Counted from the first letter of the stretch, positions 33,967 through 46,229 are shown. The stretch is 64,000 nucleotides of DNA from Marisa cornuarietis (GCA_004794655.1 SMMW01000046.1:7551501-7615500), one strand, 5' to 3'. Numbers and translations: made by a program. Notes: generated from the sequence alone by a model not told the origin.

Positions 33967-34685
33967 ACCGACGGTCCTCAGGATTTGCAAGTCTTTGTTG
34001 CGCCATAAACCTAATCCTCTCAGGTGCTGGAGCTGAGCTGTGATCGCCAAAGTCTCAGGAGACGAGATTTGGGCGTTGACTGGTTTGGAGCAGGAGGGGG
34101 GGCAGTGTAGGGGACAGACTCTGGCCACAAATGGAAATCGCACATTTGCCACACGTTCAGTTCACACATCCTGCAGTGTCGTCCTCGCGTACACGAACCT
34201 TCATTCTTGTCAATTAATATTTCTCTGGAAAGAAGCCTGCAGCAGTACAGCAGTTCCATGCGGCTCCATGCGAGTGCCAGGGGCACTGGATGCTGGCTGC
34301 TTGTTCCATCGCTGCAGGGTTGATGAGATCTGAAGCTACCCCCCCCCCCGAGTTTAGGGGATGAAAAAGCGAACGTTAATTCAACGCGATGTTCAACGAT
34401 GCAGTAAATCTTTATTGCAAAAAATGTGTTAGTATTAATCATGTTATCGTTGTAACTGTGTTACAATCGATCTCTATTACGGATTTCTTGTGCAATTAAC
34501 GCATTCGGAACGGAACCTGACGCATTTTGTTTCCAGGGTGTGAAGTAATGTAGTCAGAAGGGCGGACTGGTGCATCCAGTGCTGCACATTTCAGACGTTT
34601 AGGATCCAAGATTAAAGTGCCCAGCCGCCAGTTAATCTTATTTTAACACGTTATGCGTGCTAGTTATAATTACTCAGTCAAGTTT

Positions 34686-35091
34686 CAGGGCTTCTGCTAA
34701 CGCAAAAAAAATTGCGTACAGTACACATTAAAAGTTCAGAGGACCCCTTCAATTTTGGTCAATGGGGTCCAGGGGAACCCTTCAAATTTGGGCGAAGAAC
34801 AAATAACAAAATTGGGTAAGTATAGTGTCTGACATCGTAGCCCAATCTATTGTTGTCGTCTGCTACAAGGTGAGAGTAACTTCCCTTGCACTGAGTTTTT
34901 TCCCTTACCGGAAAATCTTCCATTAACCTATTTCCAAGATGTCGTCGACAGCGTGGTTAAAATCATCGTTGATTTGTTGATTTTTTTTTTCAAATTGTAA
35001 AGAGACCCCTTAGAGTTCGCCTGGGACCCCTTAGAAATCTAAAGAAGGAGTCCCTGGGACCCCAAAGAATTTAGCCTTAGCAGAAGCCCTG
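34686..35091. mobile_element. 406-bp hAT-like MITE with 6-bp target duplication
   Basis: Terminal inverted repeats are CAGGGCTTCTGCTAA and TTAGCAGAAGCCCTG. Direct AAGTTT copies flank it (34680-34685 and 35092-35097). The CAGGG terminus suits the hAT superfamily, whose duplications are usually 8 bp with shorter variants. Inner sequences rich in 'accccttcaa' and 'accccttaga' are subterminal repeats. No coding capacity. Confidence 0.82.
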
Positions 35092-35526
35092 AAGTTTCCA
35101 CTATAATTGTGAACGCGGGTAGTTTGTATACAAGTTAAACTACCGTTTGTAACATCCAAACTGTAAAGAAAAACGCAAGGAAAGCTGGGACTACAGGATA
35201 GGTACTGACGTTCTGAACGGTTTCCTTTGAAAATTTCGAGTTTCAAACGAAATGTTTGCTGACAGTTGTGTTTAAAACAGCTGCGCACAGGTTCTTGTCA
35301 ACCGCCATACTCTTTAAAATGGACTTGATGACGTCACTCGATAACAAAACATGGCGACCCCCAACGGCTGGGGTTAGACGGGTCAGTGTCTATCATTTAA
35401 CTCCAACATGTCAGTTCCCTTGCCTTCTCCTTTAATATCTTTCTTACTGTTTTTGGAGTTAATCTGTAACTTGTATAATGTCTTCTCTCTTGTGTTCGCT
35501 TGCGCTTTTCTTTCTCTTGTCACCTT

Positions 35527-35744
35527 CCTCCGTGCGTTTCTCGTGCGGGCCGGTGGCGCAACGGTTAGCGCCTGTCACCAGTACAGTGAAGGTTGGCTGT
35601 CCTGGGTTCAGCTCTCGTCTCGGACACGTTGTTCTTTCTTTCCATGTGGCATCTGTTTACAGGGCTGGTTTGCCTTGCCGTGGTATAGGCTTAGTTGCTG
35701 GCTCGGCGTAAAACACCAACCCCCACACCCTCCGTGCGTTTCTC
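35527..35744 (+). mobile_element. tRNA-derived SINE with perfect 16-bp target-site duplication
   Basis: The element is 35543-35728. Flanks CCTCCGTGCGTTTCTC occur at 35527-35542 and again at 35729-35744. The head has a pol III A box (tggcgcaacgg, about 35554) and B box (gggttcagctct, about 35606). The end reads 'ggctcggcgtaaaacacca' plus acccccacac. The intact duplication points to a recent insertion. Related pieces lie at 42403-42553 and 62510-62666. Confidence 0.9.
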
Positions 35745-35749
35745 AAACC

Positions 35750-37060
35750 GCCCTCGTTTGTACTGCGAACAGTTTACTACTTTTTCTTGTCATTTATTTA
35801 GATGTTTAAATATGACAATCATTTAGTATTTTTTCATTATTACTATAGTAGTGTTTCCTGTTTTGATTGCATCGTTTGTATTTAATCTGATTTCCCGTTG
35901 TTTTAAATGTCGTTATCGGATTTTGGGATGTTGACAACGATATTACCCCCACCAGCACCACTACCACCACCACCAGTAGAAGGTCTTCATAGCACTTTTT
36001 TTTTTTTGCCTTAACACTTAAATAGTCTTTTAGTTTCATTATATATTTTTTTCTCTCGTTATTTTTTCTCTCTATTTCTTTCTTTTTCTCTCTCTCTCTT
36101 CCTCTATTTACCAACACCCAACCTCAACCTAACAAACATTTGACATTTGGACCTCAAGGACCAGGTGGGGCATGCCATTCTTACAGGTTTTTAAGAAACA
36201 TGTAAAGACTTTTGGCCCTTAGGCCTTGTAGATGTCGGCGCCTACACATCAGAGGACTAGTCACACCACAGGTATTCAGTCCTTGCGTCTTAGTGTCCAT
36301 CCCGTCAGACGACCACCGGCCACAAGATATCATCTGGCGGACGCGGGGCAGACGGCCGGTTCTTAACGGAGGTTCCTGCGGTCACTGGCTCTTCGCTTTT
36401 GTCGCGGGTACTCGAGAAACACTTGATAATCACAATCTTGATGTCGAGCGCAGCTTCAAAAGACTGACGAAAACGGGGAGGTGAGGGGGGGGGCTGGAGC
36501 GGGGGTGGGTGGGACTGGTTTGGGGAACAATGAAGAAAGTTGGCAAGGTACGTTTTTAGAAACTTGAACAAAGACGAACCATGATACTTGACTACACAGA
36601 CCTACTTGAAAAGTCAATCAAAATGAATAAAATATAAACAGTTAAAATCACATTTCATCTTACATCCTCGATGCTCACTTTCCCAGGAAGACATCCTCAA
36701 CACGCGATCTGCCGCTATCCACATCCAACGAAAACTGCTTAAGTTGTCAAAAAATTATCGGTATTACTTTGTAAAAGCATCGGTAATGTCCCTGAATGAG
36801 TAGAAACGCAAGGATCTGTTTAAATAATAAAAGTCTGAGAGGGGGGGGTACTGAAGGTGATGCAGTAAATGTTGATCTGTCTTTTTGTTATTGTTGATGC
36901 TTCTGTTGTTCTTGCTGAAGGCATAATTTCAACCCATTATTTCGGTCGTACTCCATGCATCTGCTAACTGTCATATGTGTGAGAGGGTTAAGCATGAGTG
37001 TAACTGCATGAGAGTGTATGAGGTGTGATCGTAATCTCTTCAGTTTATTATGTATCCTTT
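35750..37060. other. Intergenic, no gene recognised
   Basis: Homopolymer T and CT stretches at 35995-36110. A 90-codon open frame (36212-36484) has no recognisable domain. Confidence 0.35.
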
Positions 37061-37069
37061 TCTTGAGTT

Positions 37070-37165
37070 AATTGTGGGAGCTCCCAGCAACAAAGGAAAA
37101 TTTCTTTCTCTGTTGTGACCAGACATAAACAATAAAGATGTATTGTATTGTATTGTATTTACAAA
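37070..37165 (+). mobile_element. LINE 3'-end relic (copy B) with (TATTG)n tail
   Basis: 'gggagctcccagcaacaaag' then 'tttctttctctgttgtgacc' and 'aacaataaagatgta', followed by repeated TTGTA units. Same family as 20005-20095. Confidence 0.65.
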
Positions 37166-37169
37166 AGCT

Positions 37170-38660
37170 TCCACTCAGTTTGGGAAACGTTTCTCTGCGA
37201 TCACTAATATGGTGCCTTGCATGTGTATGAGTTGTAGGTGGTCCTGGTGATACAGTTGCGCGTGTGTGCGGTGCGATGGCATGCTTGGGTCCAGCTTAGT
37301 ATATTTAATTATTTACTTCAATCGTTTTATCCTACAACATTCTAGCCTTCATTTCTGGACATGTTTTATTTTGAAGTGCCTGTGAGATTTTAAGAACATT
37401 CTTGCCGATGTTTGTAGTAAGCGCTGGTGTGTTTATCTTTCTTTAGTCTCCAGCCGCTCTTCCTCATTTAAGAAAACATTCTGCTTCTGTATATGAATAG
37501 AGGTTGCTAGTAGTATTATGTATTATGTGTTTATTTATGTGTCTACATCCGTATGTCACAGTGTAGCTCCTGATACACACTTTTGTTGTTTTATTGTTTT
37601 AGTCACTCCAGCCCTCCTTACCTGAAATAAGCCAACGCTTTACTCAATAACATTCAAATTCACATTCTCTGTTCTCGCTCTCTTTTCTTCCTTTTCTCTC
37701 TGCCCCCTCTCTTTCTCCCTCCCTTTCCAATCCCTCCATCCTTCCATCGTTGTATGCTGTCCCACACACTGACTCCGCCCAGTGTTATTGTTCAGACGAG
37801 ATGTATCCTCCTGCAAAACCTTGGACGATGACATCGATGTCCCCTCCACAACGTAACTGTCAACACGAGCAGAATGATCTCCCCTCCCATCCAACTTCCT
37901 CGACTGCCGTGCAGAGGTCCCCTTGACGACAACGGCAAGCACATCTCGACAATGGACAAGACAGGTTGTGCGATAACAGCTTCCACCCACAAGCGATAAG
38001 AAGGAATGCTATCACCTAAGACTCATCGATATTTTCGTCTTTATGGGTTTACCAGCCCACCACCTGAATGGTTCCAGGCACAAAAGGGAAGCAATAGCTG
38101 CAAGGGGAGGCAATCGAATAGAAGATCAACAGGTAGATAGTCCCGTTCAACGGGTAAAACAATTTAATGAATTTCTCTTAGCCTCGGGTGGCTGGCGTGT
38201 TTTGTTCACAAAATCTCCGTCTAGTCCAGGTTTTTTAATGTGTGTCTTCGGCACGAGGATGTAGTTAAGATTATATCATTGGAAGACCAAACTGCTTTGA
38301 CATAACGATAAACAGTATCAAGATAAAAAAAAATAAATTGGAAGAGTGTATGATTAAAAAAAAGAACAAAGCCCAAAACTGCATTTTCTGTGGAGGAATC
38401 TGAGTTACGCCTGAAGTCAGGTCTATAGGCAGAAGTCCTCAAAACATTTGATCTTCCTTCTGGATTTCGTTTGATCTCTGAAAACATCTTGCCCCGACAT
38501 TGCGTGCAAACCCCTGCCACGTCGATGTTTAAAGATTCCCGGGAGAGAACATTTTATTGAAAATCGACTATTGGGTTTAAGTCACGCGAATCACCAAACT
38601 ATGAGCTAATGTCTTCCTGACTCATTTTGTGGCAGTTACGCTTACTGCTTCAGTTTGTTT
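37170..38660. other. Intergenic, no gene recognised
   Basis: A pyrimidine-rich block lies at 37650-37740. No exon or RNA gene supported. Confidence 0.35.
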
Positions 38661-38664
38661 GGCC

Positions 38665-38775
<111 letters not shown>

Positions 38776-38776
<1 letters not shown>

Positions 38777-39210
38777 TTGAAGACTAACTTTATTCAGTGT
38801 AGCCCATAGCCCATAACTGAAGAGGGTGAACATAAAAAACCATAATAAACATGTTTACATACATGTGTTAACTAGTACAGTTGGGTTCCAGCTCCAATTG
38901 CAGTACATGTCTTACTGTAATCCAGCTAATGCCCTGATTCATTAAAACTTGTAAATATACACCTTTTGGAGAAGCACAAATATACACGTGTCTGGATGTA
39001 TCTAGTGTAACACACATTAGCGCACATGCAAGTATAGGTCAGATACATAATAAATATATAAATAATACACATCAAGTCATATCTTTACTACAAGCTTAGC
39101 GTCGTAGGCCTGACAATGAATTAGGACTAGTTAAACATATTAATCTTGCTATAAAACAGAATTTTACAATTAACTAATGAAGTTTCTCAAATTCATTGCA
39201 TTTTATATAA

Positions 39211-39276
<66 letters not shown>

Positions 39277-39560
39277 CTTTCTAGACAACCTGTAATACTC
39301 TGACATGAATATTGAAAATGGGAAAGAGATGGGTGGCGCCAAAATTTGGAAGAATGAATTTTTCTCGTAATCTAGTATATTGTGGGCAACACAATAAAAA
39401 AAATAATACAGTTTCTTCAATGTTTTAACAAAAAGGACAATGTTGACTAATCTTTAGTCTGTTATATACCTAAATTTATGGCACTTTAGTAACACCTAGT
39501 CTGAATCTGACTTAGGCATTTCTCGTCCCTAAATAATTTAGATTTTTCAACTAGGAAGAC
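38776..39560 (-). pseudogene. Minus-strand LINE 3' end with C-terminal zinc-knuckle remnant
   Basis: On the minus strand, HCPFC (about 39435) is followed by NIEETVLFFLLCCPQYTRLR and EKFILPNFGATHLFPIFN (about 39310-39420). The CxxC...C-P-x-Y-x-x-L-R-xxF pattern is the C-terminal region of many LINE ORF2 proteins. Downstream it is interrupted by (AC)n (39213-39275). It ends near 38790 with 'cactgaataaagttagtctt'. Stops are present; dead copy. Confidence 0.7.
39213..39275. repeat. (AC)n microsatellite inside the LINE relic
   Basis: About 31 copies splitting the element. Confidence 0.97.
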
Positions 39561-40700
39561 TGGGAGAGACTGCCTTTAAAACAACAATAAAGATAACAGC
39601 GGTTACTACTAGTTAGCCTCCCACTCCATTTTTGCTTGTAACAATCTATCAATCTTTGTTTAAATTCTTTCAGAAAAAACATTACCATTTCCTACACTCT
39701 GTTGCTCCCATACAAAAATCAAAACCATATTTGTACAGAATCAACATGATGCTGTTAACCCAGGTAATCTTGTTGTTTACATGATTGTTATACAGTATAA
39801 CATTGTGTAAACCTTTCTAGGAAGCCTGCTCTCGGGTAGGTGAACTATTCTTAACCAGTAGTTTTAAGATCCTATATAACAATTAATGAAGATGGTTCCC
39901 ACATCCCAGCACTTAGCTGCCCGACATTCAAGGAAAATGGAGAGGCGAACATTTGCAATAAGATAAAGTAACACAAAATAATACAAATATCAGACAGACT
40001 TATAAGCCAAATAAAATAACCCAAGATAAAAAGGATAAAGTCATTATACTAGCATAGGTATCGAACAAGGTTTGAGCATTAACTGCAATGGTCAGACAAA
40101 ACTAAAACTAATTAATATGTATGAACTTCGAGACTGAACATGTAAATGTTAAAAAAGTTACAAGTGTTACAAAATAAGGTTCAACAGTTCCCCAAACACA
40201 TAGGTTTTCAAACAGATTTTTACTATTTCATATTATGTTTTTTCTCATGAATATTTCTACAGTAAACTCAACACGTGTACAACGTTTCACTAACAGCTAC
40301 TGTTAGCTTAGTCTGTTAGTCTGCTTTGAAGACTAAATAAGTTGGTGGTTACACTGATACTGCTCTGTAGGGAGGGGGCTGATACTCAGTCGCTCATCGT
40401 TCGGGAAAGGGCCAAAAAATGTTTTAAAAAAATTATTTTTATTTTATTTCAAAGGTACTAAAACGGGTAAAATATTTGTTTCTTTAGGTCTCGTGATTTT
40501 CTGTAATACATATAACTTAAAACATAAAAGTGTGAGGGGTCCCGGAGTATTTCAAGTTCCAAGAGTTGCCAAGTGTTACACAAAGCAAAAGTGACAGTAA
40601 CTTAGCAGATGTAATAAATGAATGAAAATACGGCATTAGATGCAACCTTTGTTTATTTAGATAAATAGAAGAACCCTTCAAAGCTTCAAAGAAAACGACT
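39560..40700. other. AT-rich, probably the LINE body beyond recognition
   Basis: Adjacent to the minus-strand LINE end but without readable reverse transcriptase motifs. Confidence 0.3.
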
Positions 40701-40703
40701 GTC

Positions 40704-40709
40704 TTATTA

Positions 40710-40765
<56 letters not shown>

Positions 40766-40784
40766 TATTATTATTATTATTAAT
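40704..40784. repeat. (ATT)n microsatellite
   Basis: About 26 trinucleotides with one phase slip. Confidence 0.95.
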
Positions 40785-40789
40785 GCCTT

Positions 40790-41055
40790 GTGCAGTGAGA
40801 AGCATGAGGGTAGGTGTCATCCTTGACTCTTGAATACTTTGCTTTAATAGTCATGTGTATAGCTGTTTGAAATTTGCACCTGTATGTTCTAGTACAATAA
40901 TTTTCTAAATTAGTGAAATTGCAAGGGCTGCTGGGATTCTACATAACCAAAAAAATACAAAGATATTAAAACCAAATGTAGATTTCAAATCGCAACATAG
41001 TAGCATCACAAAAATGATAACAAAAGTGAACAATAGTTTGGAAAAATCCCTCTTC

Positions 41056-41093
<38 letters not shown>

Positions 41094-42400
41094 ACATCCC
41101 ACAACATCAGCGGTATTTTTTTCCTGCTTATAGCATTTAAGTATTTTAATAATTCTTTTCTTTTCAAAAACGCAGTGAACAATAAACATCCCTCCGTCAA
41201 ACGAAAAAGAAAACAAAACGAAAGACAAATATTTACTAACAGAGTACTTTCACTGTGTTGTTCTGGGCAAAAACATTGTTCAACCGTCGCCTCCATCCCC
41301 CTCCCCCACGTGTGTTTGAATATATCAGTAAAGTAGTGACACGCGGATTTACTAGCAACATATCGATACACTAATAACATATCGATACGCTAACAACTTG
41401 TGGGTAAGCTTGTCCTGTATCCACACCCACATCATGCATATTAAGAAGAGCAAGAAATAACAGAATAAAACAGAGAAGTTAAGAGCGAAACAAGCCTGGA
41501 CATTGTTATTTACAGGCAGGGAACCGTCGGCATCATCTAGCGACCAGCAGTACACCTGCACCACAGCTGAATGTACAGGGGCCAGGCGCAGGGAAGATCA
41601 TCCCCTACGTTCGGCGCCTCATGAATATTCCAACCAGGACTTAGCCTGAGTAACAGGACGCCCCACGTGCACTAGGCCTGGAGTTTGACGCCTATGCGGC
41701 GATTATCCCACAAGCCGCTGGGCCTCATGAATATTCAGATTCAGGTGCTGGAAGAAGCGTTTTAATCCTTGATGAACACGATCCTCTGCCTGCTAGCAGT
41801 AACGCTAGTCCCGGATGAGGGGCTCGATGAGAGGCTTGTGCCGGCAGATGGCGCAGACAGCTCCTGCTAACCTCCTCGTGGCCGTGTCCCACCCATAACA
41901 CTTCCCCCCACCACCACCACCACCACCACCACCACACATACACCACTGCCACGACAACATTGGCCCTGCGCGCTGGTTGATTCGTTTTGATGTGTCAGTG
42001 TGTGCGACTTATCTGTTGTCCGACAAATACCTGACTCATTACAAGAAGTGAGGTGAGAAGGGTGTGAGCCAGTCGTGGGACGTGTGTTCGAGACCGAGGT
42101 CCAGCGCGGGGAGAAGGAAATGAAGCTCATAAGGCTCCCGACTGATGCAGCTACCCGCCTACTGAATGGGCCAATGCGGACCTCATCACCACGTTCAGGA
42201 CCACGTGACTGATGCTACCCACTCTGTGCCAGTTCCCACTCTATCCAAGATCCAACTCTCTCCCAGTCCCCACAATTTTCTTTTCATGTCGAAGGGCCTC
42301 TGCCGGCACCTTTGGGCTCTTCTCCACAAGACAATTTTTGAATCTGTCCCCGCACGACGCGACGTGTGTGTGTGTGTGTGCGCGCGCGTGCGTCCTTATG
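40790..42400. other. Intergenic, no gene recognised; several simple repeats
   Basis: (TC)n(AC)n at 41056-41092. 'cctcatgaatattc' occurs twice (about 41620 and 41725). A (CCA)n run at 41907-41935 and a (TG)n(CG)n tract at 42365-42390. Confidence 0.4.
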
Positions 42401-42402
42401 TC

Positions 42403-42553
42403 CTAGTTCGAATTTCGTCTCGGATACGATGTTTTTTTTCTCTTCATATGGTATCTTAGTTTGATTGTAGGAATGAGTGAGTGGGGTTCGAGAACGAGGT
42501 ATCAAGCACAAGGTCTTAGGTGTTGGCTCTGCGTAAAACACTAATAAACCCCC
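42403..42553 (+). mobile_element. 5'-truncated SINE, same family as 35.5 kb
   Basis: It begins at the B box (agttcgaatttcg) followed by tctcggatacgatgttttt, as in the 35.5-kb copy (tctcggacacgttgttctt). It ends 'ggctctgcgtaaaacacta'. The tRNA 5' half is lost. Confidence 0.7.
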
Positions 42554-42599
42554 CTTTTTCCTTAGTATTAACATATTATTACTATAATAGGACCTACCT

Positions 42600-43760
42600 G
42601 TTCTGGAAAATTCCACAACAAATTCCTGAAGAAAGCAATCCCTTTTAATCAAACAGAAAATTCATTCTACCGTAACACTGTTAATAAAATCGCAAACGGC
42701 ATTGCAGGAACTTCTCTCTGGATATTCTATTTTAGTTATTCAAGATGTAAAACAGCAGATTTTCAGTACATGTACTATTTATAGAAATGTTTTTAATGAA
42801 CGCTTTCAAATACATTCAAGGGTGGCGCAGCCATAAGTGTTCTGCTGAACTAAGCTAAGCGCTCATTGGTGATTAATGAAAAAGGGGGATAATTTTACAC
42901 AGGTGGCGCTGCCAAAATTAGCGTTCATTGACGATGCTGCTGATTGAGATGCAGTCTTAACTGTCACAGCATCAGTAGACCATCTCAGCCACCGCAGCCT
43001 GGCTGACTGAGTGTCATTAACGAGACACGGAACCCGCCCGTCGTCTCCATTTCAAGATCAGTCCTCCAATCCTCGGATCTGCTTAACAGATTTACATTTC
43101 ACGTCTTCCTATTCATCTGCCTGCGATTAACCAATTTGCCTAAAGGTCCCTCTGGCCAGGTTTAAAAGTTAGTGGATTTGAGCGCCTTGAACACCAGCTA
43201 AGAGGCCCGTCGTCAGGGCGACAGACACTAGTCGTGCTCACCACCTTGAAAGGTTGAAAGGCTCCGGTAACCAAGAAAACTGAGCTAGGGCCTTTTGGGC
43301 AACAAGATTAGAGGGACCACCCCATGATGCCGAGGGCTACTCGACTCCCGAGTATAGTACATCTCCATGAACAGAAGGTCAGCAAACACTAAAGGAATTT
43401 ACAGTTACCTTGTGAAGACTACAGTCAACGAGAAGGATTTGAACTATTACCTGGGCGTATGGTGGTCACGATTTGACCACTTTCTCCTAGTGTGATGTGT
43501 GTGTCTCCAAAACGAAAGTGGAAGGGTACTAACTCAGAATTAGGAAAATAGTCTTTTGAATTGAGCGGTACTCAATTTTAGAAAACAAATGTAGACGTCA
43601 TTAGTCCTTTAAGATGAGAGGCGAACCACGAACTTTCAAATGTTATCAGATCCAGATCAGGCCTTCTTCATGCGCACAGTTAAAGGTCACGATGACAGGG
43701 GAAATCTTACTGTCAAAATATTCTTCACGAAATATGAGTAGTGCTCAACAATAATTAAAA
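42600..43760. other. Intergenic, no gene recognised
   Basis: 'ggtggcgc.gcca' occurs twice (about 42822 and 42902). No coding feature seen. Confidence 0.35.
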
Positions 43761-43869
43761 CATAGACTATCTATATATTTCTCTCTCTCTCTCTCTCTTT
43801 CTAACGCTACCACACATACGTGCACATGTCCTCACGCGCGCGAACCCAAACACACATGAGATGTCACAG

Positions 43870-43992
43870 TAGATATAATCACATCTCTATTAGTGTGGCC
43901 AGGCTGTTGACTTTCTACACCTGCAAACAGTAGATATCATCTATACTCTCATCTCTATTAGTGCGGCCAGGCTGTTAACTTTCTACATCTGC
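43870..43992. repeat. Imperfect direct repeat, about 60-70 bp, two copies
   Basis: 'atctctattagtg.ggccag' followed by 'gctgtt.actttctaca' appears twice in tandem. Confidence 0.8.
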
Positions 43993-44274
43993 TGCAAACT
44001 TAACTGCCACTGATCCGACTCTTCACAACCCAATGAAAAGTAACATCGAAACAAAATGCAGCTGTGTCTCCATGCTTCTTTGGCTGAGGTGGCAACATAA
44101 CAGTTTTAATTGCTGCCTTTTAAAAATCATATCATCCATGACTGGGCAAGCGAGTGCTGTGCCGAAGTCAAAGAGCGTATCGAACGCTTCGATGATCTTC
44201 TCGACTGACCGAAGACTCACAGAGAATGTTGCCCCTGCTGACACACACCAGCTGTGACCAGCACTTGAGTTACA

Positions 44275-44690
44275 AATGGACAAACAACTATTACGAGAAG
44301 ATAATGATTTATTAGGGTGTCAACAAGTGGGCTTTAGAAAAGGACACTTCACAGATGACCTTGTGCGTGCCCGACACTGTCTGATTGATATCTATTTACA
44401 ACACCAAGAAAACTTCTTTTTGAACTTTTATTGATTACAGAAGATTGATTGGCAACTTGAAAAAGAATTTGGAGAAAACAGCTGACATTTATGGCATTAA
44501 TGGTTATTGTTCTTACTGTTATACGAGACGAGGTTGAGTCAAAATACTAAACTCCTGTGTCAAAAGACAAAGAATCCTCTGCCTATGTCAGAATGCAGCA
44601 TGGACTATCATTGGGATTTTTTTTCCCCTCAAGTTGTGGGTGTACATCAGGGTGAAACTATACCATTTGGCGTTTTCAAGTGAATTAAAA
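44275..44690 (+). pseudogene. LINE reverse transcriptase fragment
   Basis: DLLGCQQVGFRKGHFTDDLV (about 44307-44365) then ARHCLIDIYLQHQENFFLNF matches the 'QxGFRxxxST.D' palm block. Farther on, VVGVHQGETIPFGVF (about 44635-44680) matches 'GVRQGexlSPxLF'. It stops before the catalytic xxDD block; dead copy. Confidence 0.72.
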
Positions 44691-44944
44691 CCTTCATTTT
44701 ACAAAATTTTAGTGGTCTAACTATCCACAGGCCTATTTTCACTCAGTTTTACTCGCTTCCCCGATGACAGTTCGAAAATGTGGACACATATCTCATTCAA
44801 ATATTTTGTGTGAATTTGTTATTTTTGTTATCAGATATACAAAAGGTATTGGATGGTTTAATTCACGCATGTCAAACACGTGGCCCTTTGCAAGCAAACC
44901 TGCGGCCCGCACGAAGGACACTAGCGATGCGAAAATCTGTTAGA

Positions 44945-45656
44945 CAGAGGTACCTCGAGTTACGAGCTGTTCCATATACGAGCAGTTCGAGTTACGAAAA
45001 ACTGCTCTAGTTACGAACGTTGTTAAAAGTGTTACGAACAGCTGAGCTTCGGGATCCTACCGGTAGTTGGCGCGTCGGCGCTCAGTCCCAGAATCCTTTC
45101 GCATCCGCCACCACGCTCTTCTCACGTGTTACCACGCAGTGTTCAGTCGTATCTCGTTTGCTTGAACGTTTAACAACCCTTTTTAGTTAAACGATCGTAG
45201 GATAGGTATTCATTGAAAAGGGAGGCAAGTGAAGATGCCGAAAGAAGCAAAAAAGCAAAAACAGATGATTAGTGTAAAATGTATCAGACGTACGTAAATG
45301 TTAAGCATAGGTTAAGTTTAAAATTATTTAAAGTAAAGAAAGTGCTGTCTCTACGTTTCGTTTCGTGCCAGTATCCCTTCCTCCCTCTCTCTCCGTTAGC
45401 CGGGCTCATTTTTTTTTTTTTTACTGTATTTTGTACATTTTTCTCTTATTTATTTATTTTGTTGTGTAATTTGAAGTTTAACGTGTGTGTTTCTTAATTA
45501 AAACCATGTATTTTTTTCATAATTTAGGAAATTTTGGGGTCTTGTCAGAGGGCTGGAACGGATTAATCCGATTTCCATTATTTTAAACGGGAAAATTCGT
45601 TCTAGTTACGAGCACTGCTCTGGAACGAATTAAATTTGTAACTCGAGGTACCACTG
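44945..45656. mobile_element. 712-bp pogo/Tigger-like non-autonomous element nested in the hAT
   Basis: The left end is CAGAGGTACCTCGAGTTACG and the right end, read inverted, is CAGTGGTACCTCGAGTTACA, matching the Tigger/pogo consensus end 'CAGTGGTACCTCG'. TA follows the right end; TA lies near but not exactly at the left end. Inside, a short frame at 45234 (MPKEAKKQKQM) could be a leftover transposase start. Clearly internally deleted. Confidence 0.8.
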
Positions 45657-45737
45657 TATAGGTCTTTTCATACCTTCCTGAAAAGTTTAAAAACTTCAAG
45701 CAGTTTGCCATAAGGATTATGGTAATGTTCGGTTCTA

Positions 45738-45926
45738 CCTATGTGTGAACAGTTATTTTCCTTCATGAAATCAACAAACACTTCTCAGAGAACAAGACTG
45801 ACTGATCAACACCGTTCATCACTGATGAAAGTCGGAGCTGCACAGACATTTCAGCCAGACCTAGCAAAAATTGTCATTAAAACGAGGTGTCAAGCCTCAG
45901 GACAAAAGACTAAAAATAGTTGTTAA
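45738..45926 (+). pseudogene. hAT transposase C-terminal remnant
   Basis: CEQLFSFMKSTNTSQRTRLT followed by a QHRSSLMKVG segment and an ending RCQASGQK. The 'CEQLFSxMxxxKxxxRxxLTDxHL' signature is diagnostic of the ZBED/Charlie hAT dimerisation domain. Separated from the upstream part by a frameshift. Confidence 0.8.
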
Positions 45927-46229
45927 TAAATGTTCATTTTGAACAGTGGTAATTTTTTAACAGTATATTTGTTTCTGTTGCATACAAGTCTATGTTCATT
46001 TTTGTTTTCTTTGTTAAACTACTTCAGTACTTTGCATTCATGAATGTGGCTTGCCGCTAAACCATCTGTATGTACATTGTATGTTTTTAAGTTTAAGTAA
46101 ATAAAAATATTCTGTAATAATTTTTATTAAATGACTTTAATTAGTTGTCGTGTGCGGCCCTCGTGACAACACAAATGTGACCTTTGTGACCCTCGGGGGG
46201 ACCCTCAGTTTGACATTGCTGCTTGAATT

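Larger units (their letters stand above)
44864..46221 (+). mobile_element. hAT DNA transposon (Charlie/ZBED-like), defective, interrupted by a Tigger-like element
   Basis: Its ends share 'atgtcaaac' and 'gcggccc' motifs in inverted orientation (about 44869-44917, 46150-46218), as in Charlie-type hAT elements. Candidate 8-bp target duplications GTTTAATT and CTTGAATT flank it (44856-44863, 46222-46229; 6 of 8 match). The transposase C-terminus is readable at 45665-45923: KNFKQFAIRIMVMFGSTYV, a one-base frameshift, then CEQLFSFMKSTNTSQRTRLT, the hAT dimerisation block. The rest of the transposase is missing. Confidence 0.78.
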
